Counted from the stretch's first letter, positions 43,721 to 53,692 are shown. The stretch: 64,000 bases of DNA from Lithodes maja (GCA_037953745.1 JBAKBP010004290.1:62001-126000); one strand, 5' to 3'. The notes: generated from the sequence alone by a model not told the origin. Numbers and translations: made by a program.

Positions 43721-44376
43721 TAACTTTGTTACACCACAAACTCACAACTCACACTCAATTTTCACCATTCCTTTTACTCACCTACCAGCCAAAATTTTTA
43801 ATTCTTTCACAAATACACAATAAAAACTAAAGAAAATTAAGCTCTTCATAAGACAGTGTAATCTTCTCTAGACTGCAGTTGACAACCATGCCTTGCTGCC
43901 CCACTTTAGACCCTTACCATCCAAAATTGCCAGACCATCATTAAAACATTCTCCATTACCAAATTTTATATTCAATTCACCCAGACTCATCTGATTCGTC
44001 CAGACTGGTAGAGGCGGTGGGGCATGCCGGCTCGTCCACAGCCCAGCCTCCATGCCACTTTTGACCGATCAGAGATTCTGAATCTCACTTCACCAAATTA
44101 ACTTTTACCACCCAAAATTAATCATCTTTTGCCTTACCACCCATTTTTATCTCCAAGCCTTCTTGACGTGCCATACTGAGGCTCTCGGAAAATGTGTCTC
44201 AATACCAACAGTGCCTCCCCTAAACCCCCAAACTATAATCAACAACTCACGCAAGTTGGGTCAAGCCCCGACACTCTTTATGCTCCTACTTTTTCACTTT
44301 CTCTCTTACTACACCAATAAAAACTTCCCTTCTTTCACCCTCACCCACCTTTTCTATATTCATTCATTCATTCATT
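43721..44376 (+). other. LINE-D 3' untranslated region
   Basis: About 650 bp without a supported ORF, ending in (ATTC)n directly before the target-site copy. It contains AATAAA-like sites near 43820 and 44319. Confidence 0.65.
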
Positions 44377-44576
44377 CTATTCTAATCATTACCTCTCCTT
44401 TCCCTGAAGATGCAAGATGTTTACTTGTGAAACGTTGGATCCACCATGAATTTTGCTAACCTGTTGTACCTCATCTCTGAACCCCAGAGGAAAATTGTTA
44501 GAACTATTGAAAGCTGTAACAATAAAATCCTAAATGCTGAAACTGCTATTGCTTTTAACCTCGTCTGTTTAAAAGA

Positions 44577-44579
<3 letters not shown>
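44377..44579 (+). mobile_element. Penelope-like element copy 3, right part
   Basis: It resumes after the CTATTCTAA repeat with a hammerhead-like motif (44402-44440) and a segment reading MNFANLLYLISEPQRKIVR, homologous to the MNFAHLLH segment of copies 1 and 2. It ends at a TA microsatellite (44580), as the other two copies do. Confidence 0.85.
44402..44440 (+). ncRNA. Hammerhead-like motif of Penelope-like copy 3
   Basis: CTGAAGA fits the hammerhead box CUGANGA exactly. Then come TG, stem CAAG-ATGTTTA-CTTG, then TGAAACGTTGG (GAAA box). It is the best consensus match of the four copies. One unpaired base beside stem II makes activity uncertain. Confidence 0.5.
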
Positions 44580-44639
<60 letters not shown>

Positions 44640-44640
44640 C
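44580..44640. repeat. (AT)n followed by T-run
   Basis: A TA run of about 30 bp and a T-run of about 29 bp separate the Penelope-like end from the SINE-like repeat, the same combination as at 17445-17500. Confidence 0.95.
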
Positions 44641-44990
44641 TATATTCCAACTTACTTCCTCTCGGGCATAGGCTGAGAGCCTTAACATTCACCGCTTTAC
44701 AATGAACAGTGAAGCCCGTGAGGTCTTGTTCCAGTCTAGGGAGTGAGACATGTGAAGCACGTAGAGCACAACGAGCACCTGCCATCTTGCCTTCACATGA
44801 GGCACGGTGCTCACTCATGGCCCGAAACGACCCCATCTCTGAAGCCACCTCGTTCCCGTGCTTCACTGTATCACCCCTTACACTCGGACTCTCACACTTA
44901 CACACACACAACGCCACCTGTTGAGCAGATAACTCACCAGGCATTGCACCCCTATAGCATATTTTGAATATGGGAATATTCATACAGTGC
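44641..44990 (-). repeat. Dispersed SINE-like repeat, copy 2
   Basis: Homologous to 17500-17795 across most of its length, with an extra segment of about 50 bp near 44755-44810 ('agcacgtagagcacaacgag'). On the minus strand the T-run at 44611-44639 would be its A tail. Both ends are shared with copy 1, so the unit is real, but it has no clear polymerase III boxes. Confidence 0.75.
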
Positions 44991-44995
44991 TATTT

Positions 44996-45172
44996 AATCA
45001 GGGAACAATGAGGGTATTTTATTGACGTTTCGGTGGGCTTGTGGTAATGCACTGATACCAGGTACAGCACAAATTCCATCCCAATAATATCTTCCCATTG
45101 ATACATCGGGATTTGAACCCGGGACCCCTGGATTACCAGGCCAGTGGCAAGACCACTCCACCACACCTCCCC
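44996..45172 (-). repeat. tRNA-derived SINE with Penelope-like tail motif
   Basis: On the minus strand 45172-45100 resembles a tRNA, with B-box 'GGGTTCAAATCCC' and an upstream A-box-like 'GGTGGAGTGGTC'. The 3' part reads CCGAAACGTCAATAAA, which is the kind of tail found next to hammerhead motifs in Penelope-like elements. I cannot assign the anticodon with confidence. Confidence 0.6.
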
Positions 45173-45220
45173 TATATACTGTATAGCGGTTAAATCATAA
45201 ATACGTTTGATCAAATTATG

Positions 45221-45372
45221 TAGTAAAACTCGCTAGAAAATTGAAACAATGGAACACCAAGCTTTTGTCTATTCTCTCAAGATATCTTTCGGGTACTACC
45301 CTAAAGATGTCTTGAGATAATGGACGAAAGCTTGGTGTTCCATTGTTTTAATTTTCCTAGCGAATTTTACAT
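45221..45372. repeat. Near-perfect hairpin, arms about 75 bp
   Basis: 45221-45296 ('aaactcgctagaaaattg', 'aacaatggaacaccaagctt', 'tctcaagatatctttcgggta') is the reverse complement, with few mismatches, of 45297-45372. There is almost no spacer. The right arm contains GGACGAAAGCTTGGTG, similar to Penelope-like or hammerhead tails. It lies 25 bp left of LTR-2. Confidence 0.88.
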
Positions 45373-45401
45373 ATTTATTTACATTATTATACTGTATATA
45401 T

Positions 45402-46828
45402 TGTTACGTATCTTGATCCTCAAGTGGTTAACTTGATGAAACTAGATAGCACAGAGATATATAATTATATAAAGGTATCAGTCAGCTGAAGGCAAAACGA
45501 AAGTAAAATCTAATAAAATTATTTCCTGTTGTTGCTTCCTTTCCGTTTGGATCTTAGGACTTGGTATCCTTTATTGACTGATACTCTTTAATTATGGAAA
45601 AATACTGAAACTAATTAAAGTCATGTAGTATTTATAAAGAATTATTATTTAACCGAAGCTTAGTAGGCTATGGTTATGAACCGAATAGTTATATCTAAAG
45701 AAGGACTATTAATTATATATCAAGTCTTGAATGATAAATATTAAGGTAAGAATATTTCTGTCTTTACCCCTTTTGAAATGAATAGATAGTTTTCTTATAT
45801 CATGTCCTTTTATTTATATTTAATGTAGTTATTATTCTTGGTTCTTGTCTTACGTTAATAGTATTATATTATTATTATCAGGATTAATATCAAAGTCACA
45901 TAAAAAGTTAGATATATATTTAATAATTAGATAAATGCATTTTTTAACCACGTAACATTGAGGTTTGATTATGAGTAAATTAAGTTACAGGATCGCTTCA
46001 TAGATTCGATTCAGGTCTCACTCAAATAATATGAAAAGCAAAAATAATATTTTTAAGCTAAAATAATTTTCTTCAGCTTAGGAAATCACTAGAAGTAACA
46101 TTAAAACAGCCATGTTAGTCTAAGGCGATATTACTAATATGAAACAATAGTATCACCGTACTTGTTCTTACCAGCAATGTAAGCTTAATTAAAAGAAAAT
46201 GAAAGAACTCGCAAGTATTAATATAAAACAATAGTATTACTTTTATCATAACCCAATTACTTAAAGAGTAGCTTTAGTCCACAAGTCAGTCAACTAAAAT
46301 AGTTAAGTACATAATAGTAGCGTTAACGTTAATTCCCAATCACATATCTCACTAACCAACATAAGTGTTTACACCGAACATACTTAACACACACTTATAT
46401 AATCTGACTGACAGTCACAATCCCAATCCCATTAAAATACTTCACCCCGTCTTCCTCCAGCTGCAAGTTCACCTTCCCAACTCCAAATGTGACTGATTTG
46501 AATGCCCACTACTCGGGTCTTATATACTATGCAATGATGGTGTAGGAACGAATCAGGAGGCGGGGATGGTGCGCACCCCAATCACAGCTCCTCTAGTTGC
46601 GTAGCAGATGCGTGGTCCAATGGCGTCGATCATCGTCATAGCGTCGGGTCATCGAAGTAGTTTGCAGGGTCCCATATGACGCACGCAGGTGTGAAGGCTT
46701 GTTTGCTGGTATGCAGGCGAGCTGGTTCCCTCGCTCGCTGGTCTGCTTCGCCGCCCGGGTAATTCGGCACTCCTTCAACTCTTAACTCTAACTCTTAAAT
46801 AAACACATACAGGGCTCCGTATGTCAGA
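45402..46828 (-). repeat. LTR-2 3' LTR (1427 bp)
   Basis: AT-rich and homologous to 50419-51815 along its length. It carries extra 'catagcgtcgggtcatcg' sequence relative to the 5' LTR. Minus-strand 61-68 codon frames in both LTRs are by-products. Confidence 0.92.
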
Positions 46829-46838
46829 CCTCCCCCCT
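46829..46838 (-). other. LTR-2 polypurine tract
   Basis: The minus strand reads AGGGGGGAGG immediately before the LTR start TCTGAC, matching the layout in LTR-1. Confidence 0.8.
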
Positions 46839-47079
46839 AGAAAAGAGTTTAAGGAGTATAGTACATAATATACATAATACATAATTAGATTCACCACCAG
46901 ATTGGCAACAGCAAAATGATAATGAGGATATAATAAGGATATCACCCAAAGTAGGCAACGTCTCCAGGTACCACATCAGAACATAGCCGGAACGTAGCTG
47001 GAGCGTTATTCGAACTGCAAGGCATTATCTCACAGCCGAAGGCTTGAAAGCGCACTACTAAAGCATGATATTTACCTCG
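46839..47079 (-). other. LTR-2 3' internal non-coding segment
   Basis: AT-rich DNA between the polypurine tract and the end of the integrase frame. No ORF is seen. RT and RNase H would be expected around here in a complete Gmr1-like element. Confidence 0.5.
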
Positions 47080-50000
47080 CTACAAGGGAGAGCTAATTGC
47101 CAAAATCCTCTCATAGGCGAAGCAGACCAGCGAGCGAGGGAACCAGCTCGCCTGCATACCAGCAAACAAGCCTTCACACCTGCGTGCGTTATATGGGCCC
47201 CTGAACTTGGCAGATAAAGGTTGGCCAAAAAGGGGAAGCAGGACCAAAACCTCATCACCGAGCTGAAACTCCCTCTCACGGGCTTTTCTGTCATACCAGT
47301 TCTTCATGGAGCTTTTAGCCACTGTCAGGTTTTGAGCTGCAAACTCACATGAGGACCTCAGCCAGATTTTGAAATCTGAAACATACTTGAGGTGGTTTTG
47401 GTGCCCCTCCTGGCCAACTAGGCTATCCTGCAATAGTTGCAAAGGACCTCTTACCTGGTGACCGAAAACTAGCTCATTAGGGGAAAAACCCAGGGATTCT
47501 GTTGGAACCTCACAAGTAGCAAATCAAAGAAAAGGTACCCCCTTATCCCACTCAACTCCGGTCTCTGTACAATATTTACGCAACATGGCTTTCAAGGTTT
47601 GATGATACCGTTCGAGAACCCCTTGACTCTCTGGGTGGTAGGTGCTCGACTTCACATGCTCGATACCCAACTCCTTCAGGGACTGCTGAAATTTTTTAGA
47701 GGTAAAATTAGTTCCTTGATCACTTTGCACCTCATGGGGGAAACCCATTCTGGTGAAGAATTTGAGCAGTTCCTTGATGACAGTTGGAGCAGAGGTAGTC
47801 CTTAAGGGTATAGCCTCTGGGTAGCGAGTTGCCATGTCCATAATCGTTAATAAATAAATGTTACCTTGGGAAGTCTTAGGCAATGGGCCTACAATGTCCA
47901 CTACCACCCGAGTAAAAGGATTCTCGAAGACGGGCAAGGGCACCAGAGGATGTACAGGCACCTTCTGATTGGGTTTTCCTGTCATCTGGCAAGTGTGACA
48001 CACTCTACAAAACTCCACTACTTCTGTACGCATTCCTGGCCAGTGAAAGTGGGCTCTGATTCTGTCTAGAGTTTTTCTCACACCTAGGTGTCCTGCCAAT
48101 GGTATACAATGTGCCATTTCCAAGATATCTCTACGACAAGGTTTGGGGACTACTACTTGATGGACGTCCAAGGCCCCGTCATCGATTGGTCTGTGTGGCT
48201 GTCTCCATCTACGCCACAACACTCCTCCTTTGAGGTAGAAACATTCACCACCCTCCTTCTCACATTCCTCTTCACTCACGGCCCTGGCAGCTAACTCCTT
48301 GCATTCTCTATCATCTTTCTGTAGCTCTACCAGGCCACTAGGACAATTTGGAGGGGTTTCATGGTCATCGTTAGGGTCAAGATGAGCCATAAAGGTGTCA
48401 GATAAATCCACCTCAGGCACAGTTGGAGCGTCATTCACACTCTCATCATCCCTTTCATCAACTCTTACATTCGGTACATTTCTGTCTGAGGGAACTGCTA
48501 CTTGAGACATTGAACGTGTGACAGCACACACAGGGAAAACTGTTGGCATCTCCTTTTCGAGCTCACCGGTTAGTGGCTCGTTAACAGGGGAAAGTGACAA
48601 AATGGGGTCTGGTCGGACCTTCTCACCTGCTACATCATTCCCCAAAAGGAGTGTTACCCCGGGCACAGGGATATCTTGGGACCTACACAAAGCTATGGTG
48701 GCCTCACCCTGTAGTAACTCACATTCAATTTCGCCTTTTACCAAGTATGCATAAATTCGGCCTCCAGCACCTCTCATTATAACTGGTTCGCCAGGTGGGC
48801 ACTCAGTGTAAGGATTCACCATGAGGGTGCTAGTAGAACCTGTGTCTCTCAGAATTTTTACCTCATGCATGCAATCATTTAGTCTCACGTTGCCAGATGA
48901 AATAAAGGGACGGTAACTGTCCTGCACTGATGGTGAAATTATTATTGGCTTAACCGTAGTGGGTTGCACCACGCATGCTACTACACCCCAGTCTAGATGG
49001 TTTACGTTAGCTGCTAGGTACTCCTTCTGTCGGGAGTCCTGTATTAAAGGAACTTTTGGTGCTAGGTACTCCTTCTGTCGGGAGTTCTGCATTAAAGTCA
49101 CATATGGAGTTTGAGATACGGCGGCAACTGTCTGCCCCGATCTCTCGGTTGTCTCCTTGGCCCAGCACTGATAAGCTAGGTGGCCTCTCTTGCCACAAAA
49201 AGTACATACTTTAGGGGATACGGGAACGTTCCCTCTTTGAGCATTACTATTACTTTGGGCCCCACCTCTGTTACCATTGCCCTGAGTCTCATTTTTAGTT
49301 GGGGGAACAATTCTATTTTGGCTAGCTGGGGAAGACGTTACAGGCTTGTGACTGGGTCTGTCAGATTTGTGATTGGGATACTTAGAATTAGAACTAGAAT
49401 TATCGTAGGGCTTCTTTCTACGAAAATTGTTGTTGAGCACGTATGTGTCAGCCATGTCAGCGGCGTCGGCAAGACAATCTACCTTTTTCCCTCTCAAATG
49501 ATAGGCTACAGAAGAATCAATTTTCCATAGGAAATTTTCTAACAGGATCAACTCCTTCAAATCGTTGTAGCTTGTGACTTTCTTACTCTTGACCCAATGA
49601 TTGAAAGTTTTAGTCATGGTCCTGGCAAATACCTTATGGGTTTCTTCTACTTTCTTCTGGTTTTTACGGAAAGATTGCCTGTAAGCCTCAGGCTGTAATT
49701 GATAGGTTTTTAGGATAGCTTCTTTGAGATTGTCATAATCCTGCCTAACCTCTGCTACTTCTGACAAATACGTGGCTCGACCCTGCCCTGTCAAAACGGT
49801 TTGTAACATAAAAGGCCATTGATCTCTTGTCCACCTCATACCTCCAGCAACTTCCTCAAACAAAACAAAGAAATCCTGCACATTATCCTCAGTGAAAGGT
49901 GGAATGACACTGGTCATAGTCAATCCCAGAGGGGGAGCAATTAAGGAAGCATTTGTATTGACATTTAGTTGAGCTATACGATATTGACATTGATATTGTT

Positions 50001-50331
50001 CGGTCGTTGCTCTGGCTTGTTCGGCCTTTATTCTGGCTAGTTCTAGTTCGAATACTTGATCAACGGTAAAGCCAGGTGGCACTTGTTCATCAAGTTGGCT
50101 AGGTTTACTCGGGATCCCACCAACTGCTCCATCACCCTCCCCGCCTTCTACAGGGAACAGGTGGGTTTTTATGGTCTGAGCCACCTCTACTTTGGACATG
50201 TTTGAGACAGTTCACTGGATATGTGAGGCAAGCACTTTCAGTTCGGATTTTGACAGACTGTCAATTTCAGGGGCTGTGGGTTCTGATTCTATGAAAACCC
50301 GAGCATCTTCGTCATTAATTATATCAGGCAT
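47080..50331 (-). pseudogene. LTR-2 gag-protease-integrase polyprotein
   Basis: The likely start is ATG at 50331 (MPDIINDEDARVF, similar to the LTR-1 gag N-terminus). An in-frame TGA at 50212-50214 precedes ATG 50199, which opens 891 codons. Numbered from 50199 it shows a SCAN-like capsid (around 'YQLQPEAYRQSFRK'), a CCHC knuckle 'CTFCGKRGHLAYQC' (about 331), an aspartic protease 'LRDTGSTSTLM' (about 450) with 'LLLGNDV', the integrase HHCC finger (about 695-735), and the core with Asp in 'VVDIVGPL' (about 767), Asp in 'QSDQGTNF' (about 827) and Glu in 'ESQGVLERY' (about 862). A second in-frame TGA at 47524-47526 is followed by the rest of integrase. The C-terminus is replaced by LTR-derived sequence. 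Integrase follows protease directly. Confidence 0.9.
47116..47197. repeat. Inverted LTR fragment inside LTR-2 internal region
   Basis: 82 bp matching the reverse complement of the LTR segment 46671-46752 with one mismatch ('ggcgaagcagaccagcgagc' through 'cacctgcgtgcgttatatgg'). It forms the last codons of the integrase frame, cutting off the normal C-terminus after 'GQPLSAKFRGPY'. Confidence 0.9.
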
Positions 50332-50399
50332 GATTAATATTTGATTTTTAAGTAGTGAAACGGTAATGAAACTGAGTGAAACTATATGAAACGAATCCT

Positions 50400-50412
50400 G
50401 GCGAGGTCGCCA
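50400..50412 (-). other. LTR-2 primer-binding site
   Basis: The minus strand reads TGGCGACCTCGCC a few bases after the 5' LTR end (ACGTAACA AAAGAG). Its first nine bases are identical to the LTR-1 site. Confidence 0.7.
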
Positions 50413-50418
50413 CTCTTT

Positions 50419-51815
50419 TGTTACGTATCTTGATTCTCAAGTGGTTAACTTGATGGAACTAGATAGCACAGGGATATATATTAAGGTATCAGTCAGCTGA
50501 AGGCAAAACGAAAGTAAAATCTAATAACATTATTTCCTGTTGTTGCTTCGTTTCCTTTTGGATCTTAGAACTTGGTATCCTTTATTGACTGATACTCTTT
50601 AATTATGGAAAAATACTGAACTAATTAAAGTCATGTAGTATTTATAAAGAATTATTATTTAACCGAAGCTTAATAGGCTATGGTTATGAACCGAATAAGT
50701 TATATCTAAAGAAGGACTATTAATTATATATCAAGTCTTGAATGATAAATATTAAGGTAAGAATATTGCTGTCTCTTACCCTTTTTGAAATTAATAGATA
50801 GTTTTCTTATATCATGTCCTTTTATTTATATTTAATGTAGTTATTATTCTTGGTTCTTGTCTTACGTTAATAGTATTATATTATTATTATCAGGATTAAT
50901 ATCAAAGTCACATAAAAAGTTAGATATATATTTAATAATTAGATAAATGTATTTTTTAACCACGTAACATTGAGGTTTGATTATGAGTAAATTAAGTTAC
51001 AGGATCGCTTCATAGATTCGATTCAGGTCTCACTCAAATAATATGAAAAGCAAAAATAATATTTTGAAGCTAAAAGAATTTTCTTCAGCTTAGGAAATCA
51101 CTAGAAGTAACATTAAAACAGCCATGTTAGTCTAAGGCGATATTACTAATATGAAACAATAATATCACCGTACTTGTTCTTACCAGCAATGTAAGCTTAA
51201 TTAAAAGAAAATGAAAGAACTCGCAAGTATTAATATAAAACAATAGTATTACTTTTATCATAACCCAATTACTTAAAGAGTAGCTTTAGTCCACAAGTCA
51301 GTCAACTAAAATAGTTAAGTACATAATAGTAGCGTTAACGTTAATTCCCAATCACATATCTCACTAACCAACATAAGTGTTTACACCGAACATACTTAAC
51401 ACACACTTATATAATCTGACTGACAGTCACAATCCCATTATAATACTTCACCCCGTCTTCCTCCAGCTGCAAGTTCACCTTCCCAACTCCAAATGTGACT
51501 GATTTGAATGCCCACTACTCGGGTCTTATATACTATGCAATGATGGTGTAGGAACGAATCAGGAGGCGGGGATTGTGCGCGCCCCAATCACAGCTCCTCT
51601 AGTTGCGTAGCAGATGCGTGGTCCAATGGCGTCGATCATCGAAGTAGTTTGCAGGGTCCCATATGACGCACGCAGGTGTGAAGGCTTGTTTGCTGGTATG
51701 CAGGCGAGCTGGTTCCCTCGCTCGCTGGTCTGCTTCGCCGCCCGGGTAATTCGGCACTCCTTCAACTCTTAACTCTAACTCTTAAATAAACACATACAGG
51801 GATCCGTATGTCAGA
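50419..51815 (-). repeat. LTR-2 5' LTR (1397 bp)
   Basis: Matches the 3' LTR with small indels. It would carry the promoter on the minus strand. I see no clear TATA box in the expected place. Confidence 0.92.
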
Positions 51816-51819
51816 ATAT

Positions 51820-52344
51820 ATATAGCAGCAGGAAAAGTAGGATGAGAGCAACACACGTCCTCATTTTGAAGGCTTTATTAATATTTCGGACTTCTTAGGC
51901 CATCTTCAGAATAAACTGCATGGTCCTACAGTATGAACAGAAAAAACAGTTATTTTGTTAATTATAATATATATATTGAAGTGATGGGGTTGGGAAACAC
52001 CTGTAGGATTGCCAGCCTACAGGTGAGTAGGAAGGACAAACGAAGACACAAACAGCCAAGACACCATTCCATACCAGTCCCCCATGATGAGGAGAAACGA
52101 GAAACAGAGGAGTACCCCATTTTACCTGATCATTCCCGTTTTCTGTCTACCAAGGAGACGAGTTACCTAGGTCAGTCACCCCTATTGAAAAATGGAAAGG
52201 TCAGCCAATCACCATCCAGGTTTCAAACCCTCCCCACCAATCACCAACCTTCATTGCACCAGCAGCCAGATTTGCAGTACACAGAACAAATGTTTATGCA
52301 AATTCCACATCAGAGACCTGAGTGCTACCGACATAAGTGGGGAT
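51820..52344. other. Unassigned stretch with a Penelope-like terminus
   Basis: The left 90 bp hold a minus-strand hammerhead-like/Penelope tail (51871-51912). The remainder has a 138-codon plus-strand frame (51933-52349), Arg/Pro/Gln-rich, with no motif I recognise. The ORF is not supported as a gene. Confidence 0.45.
51871..51912 (-). ncRNA. Hammerhead-like motif, solo Penelope-like terminus
   Basis: The minus strand reads CTGAAGATGGCC, TAAGAAG, TCCGAAA, then TATTAATAAAGCC. CTGAAGA fits CUGANGA, and CGAAA fits the second box. No Penelope-like coding sequence follows in this spot, so it is a fragment or a short non-autonomous derivative. Confidence 0.45.
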
Positions 52345-52421
52345 ATTAGAATCTACAATCCTCCCGGAATTCGAACACGTAACACCACATAACTTAATGC
52401 TCTAAGCATTATACCACCAAG
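52345..52421 (-). repeat. tRNA-like SINE fragment
   Basis: The minus strand reads GGTGGTATAATGCTTAGAGC and the B-box 'TGTTCGAATTCC'. It is different from the SINE family at 30866 and 56790. It ends where the LINE-A target duplication begins. Confidence 0.6.
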
Positions 52422-52442
52422 ACAGTAAAAGGCTAAGTAAAG

Positions 52443-53692
52443 AGACTTCGGTGAGACTTTTTCTATTGCACTAGACATATCGAAAGCCTTCGATAGAGTC
52501 TGGCATAAATCTTTAATTTCTAAACTACCCTCCTTCGGTTTCTATCCCTCCATCTGTGCCTTTGTCTCTAATTTCCTTTCCGGCCGTTCCATAGCCGCAG
52601 TTGTGGACGGCCATTGTTCACTTCCTCACCCTATAAACTCCGGTGTTCCTCAGGGCTCTGTCCTATCTCCTATTCTCTTTCTAATTTTAATAAATGATCG
52701 CCTTAACTGTACCTTAATTCCCATCCATTCATACGCAGACGACTCAACCTTACACTACTCCATTAGTTTTTCAGAATGCCCCAGCCAGCAATCCCTCAAC
52801 GACAAACGTAATGAAGCCATAGAACTCTTAAATTCTGATCTAAATACTGTTTCCAATTGGGGCAGAGAAAACCTTGTTAACTTTAATGCTTCCAAAACCC
52901 AATTTCTCCATCTATCTACCCATCAGGATCTCCCAGCGGACTATCCCTTATTCTTCAACAATACAAAAATCAACTCTTCATCTTCTCTCAATATTCTTGG
53001 TGTCTCTTTTTCTTCTGCTCTCATTTGGAAGGACCATACTACCAGTCTTGCAAAGGCAGCCTCCCAGAAGCTGGGTGTGCTCAACCGCCTTAGTTTTTTT
53101 TCTTCCCCTGCACAGCTTCTTGCTCTGTACAGGGGCATAGTGCGCCCTTGTATTGAGTATTGTTCACATGTGTGGGAAGGTTCCTCTCACACCGCTCTCC
53201 TAGACAAAGTTGAAAGGAAGGCCTTTCGTATCATTAACTCCTGTCCACTCATCAACTCTCTGCAATCTCTCTCTCTCCGCCGCAATGTTGCATCTCTCTC
53301 GCTATTCTATCGCTACTATAATAATCAGTGTTCCTCAGAGCTATCCCAGTGCATACCACCTCCTTTACGTAGGGCACGTGGTACCTGTCTTGCAACGCAA
53401 TCCCACCCCTACTCTGTGCAACAGAGTAGGGGTGGGATTGCGTTGCAAGACAGGTACCACGTGCCCTACGTAAAGGAGGTGGTATGCACTGGGATAGCTC
53501 TGAGGAACACTGATTATTATAGTTGCCCAACCCAAGAGTGAAACGTTTCTCTCAAACTTTCTTCTACTCAACAGCTGAGCTCTGGAACTCTCTCCCAGAA
53601 TCAGCCTTTCCCTCTTCCTATGACTTAAATTGCTTCAAACTCTGTGTGTCCAGGCATTTTGGCCCTGTCACTCTTTCAACTATGGGGGAGGC
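52443..53692 (+). pseudogene. LINE-A copy 2, RT C-terminal half
   Basis: It starts in the RT at 'FGETFSIALDISKAFDRVW' and includes 'NSGVPQGSVLSPILF', 'SYADDSTLHYS' and the thumb. The frame from 52603 runs to about 53417, where it enters a palindromic insertion and is destroyed. The normal C-terminus ('FFYSTAELWNSLPES') resumes at about 53524 and runs into the 3' UTR. The sequence is close to the copy at 24826-27043. Confidence 0.9.
53315..53523. repeat. Perfect 103-bp palindrome in LINE-A
   Basis: 53315-53417 and 53421-53523 are exact reverse complements separated by 'gca'. The left arm is the normal LINE-A sequence. The right arm is an inserted inverted copy, after which the element resumes at 'ccaacccaagagtg'. 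Template switching during reverse transcription or repair would explain it. An assembly artefact is the alternative. Confidence 0.95.

Larger units (their letters stand above)
38702..44376 (+). mobile_element. LINE-D (I/Jockey-like), near full length
   Basis: A 5.7-kb two-ORF non-LTR retrotransposon is bounded by the 9-bp direct repeat CTATTCTAA (38693-38701 and 44377-44385). The 3' tail is (ATTC)n at 44359-44376. It splits Penelope-like copy 3, whose halves line up with copy 2 when the LINE is removed. The 5' region holds a C-run (about 38765-38780) and AAGAAAG repeats. ORF1 has an in-frame stop; ORF2 has one stop and one frameshift. It is recent but dead. Confidence 0.88.
45402..51815 (-). 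mobile_element. LTR-2: Ty3/gypsy element, Gmr1-like, lacks RT
   Basis: The LTRs are 45402-46828 (3' LTR) and 50419-51815 (5' LTR), flanked by ATAT (45398-45401 and 51816-51819). On the minus strand the LTRs begin TCTGACATACGG and end ACGTAACA. The start is non-canonical, but the polypurine tract and target duplication both support it. The internal region is only 3.6 kb: gag, protease, integrase, then an inverted LTR piece and the polypurine tract. RT and RNase H are absent. The LTRs differ by several indels (one of about 18-20 bp near 46635), so it is older than LTR-1. Confidence 0.93.

Noticed and set aside
47524..50199. Host gene domesticated from gag/integrase
   Set aside because: It lies between LTRs with primer-binding site, polypurine tract and target duplication, and has in-frame stops, so it is an ordinary retrotransposon frame.
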